Assembly: GCA_000715855.1 (NCBI GenBank)
Contig: KL571203.1
Location: forward strand, 225,068 to 230,938
DNA: 5,871 nucleotides
Source: Actinoplanes liguriensis
Lineage (GTDB): Bacteria; Actinomycetota; Actinomycetes; Mycobacteriales; Micromonosporaceae
Reading direction: 5' to 3'
Both the position numbers and the translations under genes were made by a program. The notes beneath the pieces were generated by a model that was not told the origin of the DNA, made no database searches, and worked only from the letters and a program-made list of their open reading frames with translations. This document shows, piece after piece, positions 1 to 5,871 of the stretch (position 1 is the first letter of the stretch; each line of letters begins with the position of its first letter).

Positions 1-12
1 CCGAGAGCCGAT

Positions 13-1260
13 CTAGGCCGCGTCCTGATCCTCACTCCGCCGCTGCGCCGGAATGATCAGGTCCCGGTGGCGAGCCGGCCGACGACTGGCCGGCAGTTGC
101 GGACCGATCCGGGCCGGCCAGATCCGCTGCGGCCGATCGGCGAGTTTCGGCCGGTCACGAGGAACGAGCGTCCGGTCCGGCGGCACCCAGATCGGCAACG
201 GCGCCCACGCCGGCCCCCACCACACGATCGTCCCGTACCCCCGGACCAGCGGCGGCTGCAACGCCGGCCACCGCGCTTCGAGCGGGATGGCGAGCCGCCA
301 GGCCTCCAGCGGGACCAGCGCGGTGACCGGATGCCCGGGCGCGCCGGGCAAGATCGGCAACGGCGGCGCCGGCAACGCGTGCGGCTCGGCGCCCGCGGGC
401 AGCGCGACCGGTTGCTGTTCGGCCCCTTCCAGGGTCGAGGTCGCCGGCGCGCTGGCCAGCACGATCGCGCAGCACACCGTGACCAGCGCCGCGCCCAGGG
501 CGACCGGTTCCCACCCGGGCCGCACGGTGTCGCCGAGGATGGTCAGCGCGATCAGCGACGGCGCGATCACCTCGAACGTCCAGTGCACCGCGGTGACCCG
601 CCCGACGTCGCCGCCCTGCAGCGCGTTCGCATACATCACCATGCCGTTGGCCGCGAAGACCAGCAGCACATAGGTCAGCGGCTCGCTGAAGATCGCCATC
701 GCCGCCGACCCGACCGTGGTCATCTCGTCGTCCGGCAGGTGCAGCGCCCGGCCGCCGAGCGCCGCGGCGCCGACCGAGAGGCCGCCGATCGACGCGATCA
801 GCCCCGGTGAACCGATCTTGGTGGCGGCGAAGCCGAGGATCAGCACGAGGACCAGCGCCCCGACGAACCCGAGCCGCAGGTGGAGCGAGGCGGCGACGAC
901 GTGCTGCTGACCGGCGGACATGGCCAGCCCGGCGAGCGCGCCGATCGTCACCACGATCGCGGCGACGTCGCGTTTGCGCAGTTTGGAGCCGAGGAACGCC
1001 CACGCCGCGAACGCCGTGATGGCCAGCGACCCGGCCAGCACCGACTCGACCAGGTAGACCGCAAGTTCCCGCAGCGCGACCATCGACCCGAGCCAGGCCG
1101 TCATGTCCAGCGCGATGCCGATCAGGTAGAGCGGATGCCCGAGCGTGGTGACCGCGCTGGTGCTGCGCCGCGCGCCGACCGCCTGGAGGATCGAGCCGGC
1201 CGCGTAGCAGAGGGAGCCGAAGACGGCGATGCCCAGCGCGATCCATCCACCGCCGGTCAT
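13..1260 (-). CDS. DMT/EamA-like multi-spanning membrane transporter with Pro/Trp/Arg-rich tail
   Basis: Integral membrane protein of 415 residues, resembling the drug/metabolite transporter superfamily and perhaps its NIPA-like branch. By eye there are about nine hydrophobic spans: roughly 5-27, 43-63, 67-90, 98-118, 127-146, 152-170, 185-205, 222-243 and 252-271. Basic loops at GARRS (29-33) and GSKLRKRD (91-98) suggest those loops, and the C-terminus, are cytoplasmic. Residues 272-415 form a non-membrane tail rich in Pro, Trp and Arg, with near-repeats such as PLEAW/PLEARW and LPILP/PLPIW. G/C-ending codons continue well into the tail, supporting genuine coding. The ATG at 1260 is the best start: an in-frame TGA lies at 1276-1278 with no other start between, though the ribosome site is weak. 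Being last in a glycan operon suggests export or flipping of a product, but the substrate is unknown. Stop TAG at 13-15. Confidence 0.8.
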   Translation of the reverse strand: MTGGGWIALGIAVFGSLCYAAGSILQAVGARRSTSAVTTLGHPLYLIGIALDMTAWLGSMVALRELAVYLVESVLAGSLAITAFAAWAFLGSKLRKRDVAAIVVTIGALAGLAMSAGQQHVVAASLHLRLGFVGALVLVLILGFAATKIGSPGLIASIGGLSVGAAALGGRALHLPDDEMTTVGSAAMAIFSEPLTYVLLVFAANGMVMYANALQGGDVGRVTAVHWTFEVIAPSLIALTILGDTVRPGWEPVALGAALVTVCCAIVLASAPATSTLEGAEQQPVALPAGAEPHALPAPPLPILPGAPGHPVTALVPLEAWRLAIPLEARWPALQPPLVRGYGTIVWWGPAWAPLPIWVPPDRTLVPRDRPKLADRPQRIWPARIGPQLPASRRPARHRDLIIPAQRRSEDQDAA

Positions 1261-1297
1261 CGCGATCGACCGCCGTCACCGAGGGTGCAGGCCGCTC

Positions 1298-2431
1298 TCA
1301 CGCCCTGATGATATGGCCGCTCCTCGATTCACGCGAGGCCTGCGACGTGACCACTTCGGCCAGCCGCAAAACATCGTCTGAGCTGCACCGATGATCAACT
1401 GGCAGGGTGATCATGCGGTCCGCCAGCGCGGCCGCCTCCTCGTCGCCGCTCCACCACCCGTGCCGGTCCTGACGCCAGTGCACCGGCGCGTAGATCCGGT
1501 TCGCGGCCAGAGTCGCCAGCATCGCGTCGCGCTCCCCGGCGGAGTGAAGCGCGAGTTGCACCCGGAACGGCGCCGCGTCGTCGGCTCCGGAAAATCCCAG
1601 GACAATTGCTTTTCCCGTACGGCCATGAAGCGCCTCGAAAAGCGAATACGCGTTAACTTTCCCGGCCTCGCGGAGCCCCCGCACATCCAGCATCGGCAGC
1701 ACCGCCCGGGTGACCGTGCTGGCCGGCCCCGCGCTCCCGAGCAGTTCACCCTCGCCCCGTCGCTGCAGCGCGCGGAACGTCTCCTTGGGCACCGGCTGCC
1801 CGTCCAGCCATCCGGCCTTGAGCAGCATCGCCGCGAGTTTCTGCCCCGCGCCGGCACTCTCCGGCCCCTCGGGCGCGGGCAGGTCCCGCCCGTCGGGCGA
1901 CCACAGCAGTCCCCCGTCGGGCAACGGCAGCGTCTTGCGGAGCGAGGCTACGACGTACGCGCCGATGCTGTTCTTCGCCCAGGTGCTGAACGGGTCGTGG
2001 GAGTGGTCCTCGATCACCGGGATGCCGGGGTGTGCCCTGATCCACGCGTTCCACGGCGCCTGGTCGTCCCAGCCGAAGAGGTTCTGCGCGAGAACCACGT
2101 CTCCGGGCCGGGCCCGCAGCGTCTCCCACCGCGGCCCGCGCCCGTCCGGCAGGTGCCGGTAGAAGCTCACCGGCACGAGATCGGCGAGCGCCTCGGCGAC
2201 TCCCATGCAGAAGTACGACGGCACGTGCAGCACTCCCGCGGGCACGAGCTGCCGTAGTGCGGCCCGCAGCGCCCCGCATCCGGTCGCGAAGAGCTCCCGC
2301 CGCGCCGGCACCCACGCCGGTAGCCCGCCGCGTGCCTCACTGAGCAGCGCGGACGGGTCCCAGTGGAACTCGGACCCGATCTCCCGGGTGGCGGGAGCGC
2401 GGCGCGGCGCGGGGATGTGCTCAGGCCGCAC
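1298..2431 (-). CDS. Divergent DegT/DnrJ/EryC1-like PLP-dependent protein (GSEF-type)
   Basis: Looks like a fold-type I PLP enzyme related to sugar aminotransferases, but not a standard one. Length is 377 residues. Visible blocks: EIGSEFHW (17-24), TGCGALRAALRQL (50-62), VPSYFCMGVAEAL (70-82), LAQNLFGW (114-121), VIEDHSHDPFS (139-149) with D142 where the PLP-pyridine aspartate is expected, ASLRKTLPLPDGG (162-174) with K166 as likely Schiff-base lysine, then YAPVHW (314-319) and ITLPVDHRCSSDDVLRLAEV (341-360) near the C-terminus. From memory, proteins with GSEF, PSYxC and ASLRK blocks occur in surface glycan loci and are often annotated only as DegT-like. The GTG start is well supported: an in-frame TGA lies 3 nt upstream (2435-2437), no other start precedes GSEF, and AGGA lies 8 nt upstream. 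Aminotransferase activity on a keto-sugar is plausible but unproven. Residues about 257-283 use unusual AT-ending codons. Confidence 0.82.
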   Translation of the reverse strand: MRPEHIPAPRRAPATREIGSEFHWDPSALLSEARGGLPAWVPARRELFATGCGALRAALRQLVPAGVLHVPSYFCMGVAEALADLVPVSFYRHLPDGRGPRWETLRARPGDVVLAQNLFGWDDQAPWNAWIRAHPGIPVIEDHSHDPFSTWAKNSIGAYVVASLRKTLPLPDGGLLWSPDGRDLPAPEGPESAGAGQKLAAMLLKAGWLDGQPVPKETFRALQRRGEGELLGSAGPASTVTRAVLPMLDVRGLREAGKVNAYSLFEALHGRTGKAIVLGFSGADDAAPFRVQLALHSAGERDAMLATLAANRIYAPVHWRQDRHGWWSGDEEAAALADRMITLPVDHRCSSDDVLRLAEVVTSQASRESRSGHIIRA

Positions 2432-3080
2432 GGCTCAGGTCCTGGGTGGTCTCGCCGACGGCCCGCCCGATGTTGAGCGTGTCCACGTGCACCGGCGGCT
2501 CACCCCGGTTCAGCCCGGTGAACGTCTTCCACACGATTTTCAGGTCGAGCCAGGGCGTCCAGTGGTCGATGTACCAGCGGTCCAGCACGAACCGGGCCGG
2601 CCAGTCGATGTCGTCGCGGCCGTTGACCTGCGCCCAGCCGGTGATCCCGGGCCGCACCTCGAGGCGCCGCGCGTCCTCCGGCGAGTAGTTCGCGACCTGG
2701 GGCAGCACGTCCGGACGCGGCCCGACGAGGTTCATCTGCCCACGCACCACGTTGATCAGTTGCGGCAGCTCGTCGAGGCTGGTCCGGCGCAGGATCCGGC
2801 CGCACCGGGTGATCCGCGGGTCGTCCTGGAGCAGGCCGAACGGGTCGGCCATGCCGAGCTGCGCGCTCATCGCGACGCTGTCGTGCACCATCGACCGGAA
2901 CTTGAGCATCCGGAACGGCGTGCCGCCGCGACCGGCGCGGTCCTGGACGAAGAGCACACCCTTGCCGTCCGCGATCCGGATCCACAGGGCTACGGCCAGG
3001 ATCACCGGGGAGAGCAGGACCAGGGCGAGGAGGGCGACGAATTGGTTGAGGACATTCCAGATCGGGCGTAGGAGGGCCAC
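2421..3080 (-). CDS. Polyprenyl-phosphate sugar-1-phosphate transferase (small PGT, PglC-like)
   Basis: Membrane monotopic phosphoglycosyl transferase of the bacterial sugar transferase family (PF02397). It would move a sugar-1-phosphate from a UDP-sugar to undecaprenyl phosphate, the first membrane step of glycan assembly. The 219 residues form only the catalytic module; the extra N-terminal membrane domain of WbaP-type enzymes is absent. Residues 10-36 form the hydrophobic helix with the S24-P25 break known from the PglC re-entrant helix. FRMLKFRSM (56-64) follows, then the catalytic Asp-Glu pair D103-E104 in RRTSLDELPQLINVVRGQM, then LVGPRPDVLP (118-127) and RPGITGWAQVNGRDDIDW (143-160). 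The start is GTG with a weak GGGGGA 4-5 nt upstream; it lies 11 nt after the dehydrogenase stop. The 3' end overlaps the next gene by 11 nt. The family call is firm; the sugar donor is not known. Confidence 0.93.
   Translation of the reverse strand: MALLRPIWNVLNQFVALLALVLLSPVILAVALWIRIADGKGVLFVQDRAGRGGTPFRMLKFRSMVHDSVAMSAQLGMADPFGLLQDDPRITRCGRILRRTSLDELPQLINVVRGQMNLVGPRPDVLPQVANYSPEDARRLEVRPGITGWAQVNGRDDIDWPARFVLDRWYIDHWTPWLDLKIVWKTFTGLNRGEPPVHVDTLNIGRAVGETTQDLSRAA
2440..2443 (-). promoter_or_regulatory. Ribosome binding site of the DegT-like gene, inside the transferase gene
   Basis: The minus strand reads AGGA, 8 nt before the GTG at 2431 and within the last codons of the sugar transferase gene. 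With the 11-nt gene overlap this suggests translational coupling. Confidence 0.5.
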
Positions 3081-3091
3081 GATTCCCCCGT

Positions 3092-4348
3092 TCAGATCGA
3101 TTCCACGGTGGTTCCGGTGAGGCGGTGGCGGGTGTCGAGCACGTACTGGGCGTGCTCCACCACCAGGTCCAGGTCGAAGGCGTCGTGATCGGCGAGCAGC
3201 ACCACGGCGTCGGCGGCCGCGACCTGCTCGGCGGTGAGCGCCACCCGGGTGACCCGCTGGTCGACGTGCGCGTCCTCGACGACGTGCGGGTCGGCGGCGC
3301 GGACCTCGGCGCCCATCTCCAGCAGCAGGGCGGCAACCCTGCGGGCCGGCGACTCCCGGGCGTCGCCGCTGTTCTTCTTGTAGGCGAGGCCGAGCAGCAG
3401 AACCGTCGATCCGTTCAGCGCCTTGCGGCGCCGGTTCAGGGCGACGACCAGACGGCGTACGACGTAGTCAGGCATGTGGTTGTTGATGTCGTTGGCGAGC
3501 TCGACGAAGCGGAAGCTCTGCCCGAGCGTCCGCTGCACCCGCCACGACAGGTAGGACGGGTCGATCGGCAGGCAGTGCCCGCCGACACCGGGCCCGGGGA
3601 CGAACCGCATGTAGCCGAACGGCTTGGACGACGCCGCGTCGATCGCCTCCCAGACGTCGATGCCCAGGTCGTGCGCATACACCGCGAGCTCGTTGACCAG
3701 CGCGATGTTCACGTGCCGGAACGTGTTCTCCAGCAGCTTGGCCAGCTCGGCGACCTTGGGGTCGGAGACCGGCACGGTCGTCTCGACCACCGACGCGTAG
3801 AACGCCTGGACCTTCGCGAGCGAGGCCGGGTTGATCCCGGAGACCACCTTCGGCGTGGTGCTCAGGTGCCACTGCCGGTTGCCCGGGTCGATCCGCTCGG
3901 GGCTGTAGCCGAGGTGGAAGTCCTCGCCGGCGATCAACCCGGAACCCTCCTCCAGGATCGGCGCGACCAGCTCGCTCGTGGTGCCGGGGTAGGTGGTCGA
4001 CTCCAGCGCGACGGTCGCGCCGGGGCGCAGGTAGCGGGCCAGGGTGCGGGCCGACTCCTCGATGTAGCGCAGATCCGGGCTGCCGTCGCGCAACGGCGTG
4101 GGCACCGCGATCACCGCGATGTCGAAACCGGCGCAGGCCCGCGGGTCGGACGACGGCAGGAACTTTCCACCGGCGAGGACCTGCTGCAGCTGCTCGGAGG
4201 TGATGTCGTCGACGTAGGACTCCCCGGCCGCGAGCCGCTTGATCCGCTCGTCGTCGACGTCGAAGCCGACCACGGTGTGGCCGACCTCGGCGGCGCGGAC
4301 CGCGAGGGGCAGCCCGACGTAGCCCTGACCCGCGATGACGACTCGCAT
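3092..4348 (-). CDS. Nucleotide-sugar 6-dehydrogenase (UDP-GlcNAc/UDP-ManNAc type, WbpA/WecC-like)
   Basis: Predicted cytoplasmic NAD-dependent enzyme oxidising C6 of a UDP-HexNAc twice to give a UDP-uronic acid for polysaccharide assembly. The 418-residue product has the usual family length. The N-terminal NAD fold opens with GQGYVGLPLA (residues 7-16). VPTP (82-85), ESTTYPGTT (116-124) and FHLGYSPERIDPGN (144-157) follow; the SPERIDPGN form is typical of N-acetylhexosamine dehydrogenases rather than plain UDP-glucose dehydrogenase. The central helix carries K204 and N208 (ELAKLLENTF). The catalytic Cys is C259 in GPGVGGHCLPIDP. The C-terminal UDP-binding domain has LLGLAYKKNSGDARESPA (318-335). 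The ATG at 4348 is chosen because the Rossmann strand starts at once and AGAGAGG lies 9 nt upstream. An in-frame ATG at 4405 would add 19 Arg/Ser-rich residues. The GlcNAc versus ManNAc substrate cannot be told here. Confidence 0.93.
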   Translation of the reverse strand: MRVVIAGQGYVGLPLAVRAAEVGHTVVGFDVDDERIKRLAAGESYVDDITSEQLQQVLAGGKFLPSSDPRACAGFDIAVIAVPTPLRDGSPDLRYIEESARTLARYLRPGATVALESTTYPGTTSELVAPILEEGSGLIAGEDFHLGYSPERIDPGNRQWHLSTTPKVVSGINPASLAKVQAFYASVVETTVPVSDPKVAELAKLLENTFRHVNIALVNELAVYAHDLGIDVWEAIDAASSKPFGYMRFVPGPGVGGHCLPIDPSYLSWRVQRTLGQSFRFVELANDINNHMPDYVVRRLVVALNRRRKALNGSTVLLLGLAYKKNSGDARESPARRVAALLLEMGAEVRAADPHVVEDAHVDQRVTRVALTAEQVAAADAVVLLADHDAFDLDLVVEHAQYVLDTRHRLTGTTVESI

Positions 4349-4357
4349 CGGAAGGCA

Positions 4358-4364
4358 CCTCTCT
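4358..4364 (-). promoter_or_regulatory. Ribosome binding site of the nucleotide-sugar dehydrogenase
   Basis: The minus strand reads AGAGAGG, 9 nt before the ATG at 4348. It decides the start: the competing in-frame ATG at 4405 has no comparable purine tract before it. Confidence 0.7.
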
Positions 4365-4382
4365 GACGCCGTACGGGAAGCG

Positions 4383-4400
4383 GATCTTGATCTTGATCTG
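4383..4400. repeat. Short tandem repeat, three hexamers (GATCTT, GATCTT, GATCTG)
   Basis: Three hexamers in a row lie in the spacer between the dehydratase stop and the dehydrogenase start. The third copy differs in its last base. If translation began at the upstream ATG (4405), this tract would encode an alternating Arg-Ser run, and unit gain or loss would keep frame. Confidence 0.75.
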
Positions 4401-4401
4401 G

Positions 4402-5858
4402 TCATGGATGGCGACCGAGGCGCATGGTGAACTCGGCCTGCCGCTTGCCGACCCGCCCACCCGAGCGGGGCTGCGGCGCCGACACCCGGCCGGGCAGCGC
4501 CGGGCTCTCCGCGAGCCAGCGCAGCACCGCGATCAGATCCGACCGCGGCGACGACGGGTCCAGCAGCGAGAGCACCGCGCCGTCCAGCGGGGGCACCGGC
4601 GCCTGCGAGATCAGCGGATGGTTCGGCCGATGATCCGGCTCGTCCGGGCCGAGCAGCACCTCGGCCAGCTTCTCGCCGGGCCGCAGTCCGGTGTAGACGA
4701 TCTGGATGTGCCGGCCGGCGCTCTCCGCGATCCGCTTCGCCACGTCCGCGATCCGGACTGGCTCGCCCATGTCCAGGACGAGAACCTCACCGTGGCTGTC
4801 CAGCGCGCCGGCCTGCACGACCAGCCGGACCGCCTCCTGCACCGTCATGAAATAGCGATTCACTTCCGGGTCGGTGACCGTGATCGGCCCGCCGGCCTCG
4901 ACCTGCGCCGCGAACGCGGTGAGCACCGAGCCGCGGCTGCCGAGCACGTTGCCGAACCGGACGCTGGTGTACGTGCCCGGCGCGGCCGCGTCGGCGGCGG
5001 CGGTGAGCCGCTCGGTGATCCGCTTGGAGTAGCCGAGCACGCTGCACGGGTCGGCGGCCTTGTCGGTGGAGATGTTCACCAGGCGATCGACGTTGTGCCG
5101 GATCGCGGTCTGCAGGATCTGGTACGTCCCGAGAATGTTGGTCTTGAGCGCCTCGGAGGGATGCATCTCCAGCAGCGGCAGGTGCTTGAGGGCCGCCGCG
5201 TGGAACACCACCTGCGGTTTGTGCTCGGCGAACACCTCGTCGAGGCGCTGCTGGTCGCGGATGTCGGCGACGACCAGGTTCCGGTCGTCGAGCATGCCCC
5301 GGCCGTCCAGCGAGAGCTGCACCGCGTGCAGGCCGGACTCGTCGCGGTCGAGCATGATCAGGTGGGCCGGGTTGAACTGGGCGACCTGCCGGCACAGCTC
5401 GGAGCCGATCGAGCCGCCCGCCCCGGTGACCAGCACGCGGCGCCCCTCCAGGTACCCGGCGACCGCGGCCAGGTCGATCGCGATCTCCCGGCGGCCGAGC
5501 AGATCCGCGTGGCTGACCGGCCGGATGTCCTCGACCCGGACGGTCCGCCCGAACAGCTCCACCACCCGCGGCACGACCTTCACGTCCACGTTGAGCGGCT
5601 CGGCGAGGTCGGTGAGCGCCTGGATCAGGCGGGCGTCCGCGCTCGGGATCGCGATCACCACGGTGTCCGCCCGGAAGCGGCGCACCACCTCGGCCATCGC
5701 GCGCCGGTTGCCGGCCATCGGCACGCCCATGATCTGCAAGGCGCGCTTCGCGGGATCGTCGTCGAGAAGAGCCACCGGGACGTACGGACTCGAAGGACTC
5801 CGCAGCATCGCCCGGATCACCTGCGTGGCGCCCTCCCCGGCGCCCATCACCACGACCT
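4402..5858 (-). CDS. UDP-sugar 4,6-dehydratase, CapD/WbpM/PglF family (5'-partial)
   Basis: Likely an NAD(P)-dependent dehydratase turning UDP-GlcNAc (or a similar UDP-HexNAc) into a 4-keto-6-deoxy sugar for surface glycan synthesis. About 485 residues are visible. Counting from the GTG at 5853, a first Rossmann-like domain begins with GAGEG (residues 4-8) and spans about 1-115. The catalytic SDR domain follows, with TGAGGSIGSE (143-152), HAAALKHLPLLE (218-229), STDKAADP (262-269), SVLGYSK (271-277), RFGNVLGSRGSV (299-310) and RPGEKLAEVL (391-400). The C-terminal tail (about 455-483) is basic and rich in Ser/Gly/Arg. Full-length relatives have N-terminal membrane helices before the first Rossmann domain; these are missing because the DNA ends here. 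The frame stays open past 5853 (Glu-Val-Val-Val), so the GTG there is not a real start. TGA stop at 4402-4404. The exact sugar substrate is not determined. Confidence 0.9.
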
Positions 5859-5871
5859 CTGTCTCTTATAC
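5859..5871 (+). other. Residual Tn5 mosaic-end / Nextera sequencing adapter at contig edge
   Basis: The last 13 bases, CTGTCTCTTATAC, equal the first 13 of the 19-base transposase adapter read-through sequence CTGTCTCTTATACACATCT. The match runs to the very last base and is AT-richer than its surroundings. It is best read as untrimmed library adapter rather than genomic DNA, so true sequence probably ends near 5858. Confidence 0.93.

Noticed and set aside
155..1279. Second long minus-strand open frame across the transporter gene (374 codons)
   Set aside because: The product is Arg/Ala/Gly-rich noise, while the overlapping frame encodes clear membrane spans.
1261..1297. Possible terminator or promoter in the spacer before the transporter gene
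   Set aside because: Only 37 nt, with a 6-bp CGATCG palindrome but no stem-loop with T-run and no convincing -35/-10 pair.
1391..2257. Plus-strand open frame opposite the DegT-like gene (288 codons)
   Set aside because: Arg/Pro-rich, with no recognisable motif, and antisense to the frame holding the PLP-lysine and aspartate blocks.
3125..4366. Long plus-strand open frame opposite the dehydrogenase gene (413 codons)
   Set aside because: Its product is a low-complexity mix of Arg, Gly, Asp and Val with no family motif, and it lies antisense to a gene with full catalytic motifs. High-GC DNA routinely gives such mirror frames.
4369..4376. CCGTACGG palindrome in the spacer before the dehydrogenase, also present at 1616-1623
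   Set aside because: An 8-bp palindrome found twice, once inside coding sequence, is too short and too compatible with high GC content to call an operator.
5859..5871. Real Tn5-like transposon end
   Set aside because: Only part of the mosaic end is present, at the very last base, with no transposase or target duplication visible. Library adapter is the simpler explanation.

Overview
The window reads as high-GC actinobacterial DNA. G or C dominates the third codon position, GTG starts are used, and arginine-, alanine- and valine-rich proteins are tightly packed. A member of the Micromonosporaceae (Actinoplanes-like) would fit, but this is inferred from style, not from a marker gene. All five real genes lie on the minus strand and run right to left, as one probable operon. 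No gene is supported on the plus strand. No RNA gene, CRISPR array or insertion sequence was seen.

Layout in transcription order: (1) 5858-4402, a membrane-type UDP-sugar 4,6-dehydratase (CapD/WbpM/PglF family), cut at its 5' end by the edge of the window. (2) 4348-3092, a nucleotide-sugar 6-dehydrogenase of the UDP-GlcNAc/UDP-ManNAc type (WbpA/WecC/TviB-like). (3) 3080-2421, a small membrane phosphoglycosyl transferase (PglC-like, bacterial sugar transferase family). (4) 2431-1298, a divergent DegT/DnrJ/EryC1-like PLP protein. (5) 1260-13, a multi-spanning DMT/EamA-like membrane protein with a long Pro/Trp/Arg-rich tail. In order, the junctions are a 53-nt spacer, an 11-nt spacer, an 11-nt overlap and a 37-nt spacer. 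No stretch over 300 bases lacks a gene.

Together the genes look like part of a surface polysaccharide or glycolipid locus. The dehydratase and dehydrogenase would make modified UDP-HexNAc sugars. The transferase would load a sugar-1-phosphate onto a polyprenyl-phosphate carrier. The PLP protein may aminate a keto-sugar or have another role. The membrane protein may export or flip a product or intermediate. Acetyltransferase, further glycosyltransferase, Wzx and Wzy genes are not in view.

The last 13 bases (5859-5871) match the start of the Tn5 mosaic-end/Nextera adapter, so the right edge is very probably residual sequencing adapter at a contig end. The most biologically interesting items are the atypical DegT-like protein with a conserved-looking N-terminal GSEF motif, and the transporter with its unusual 144-residue tail.
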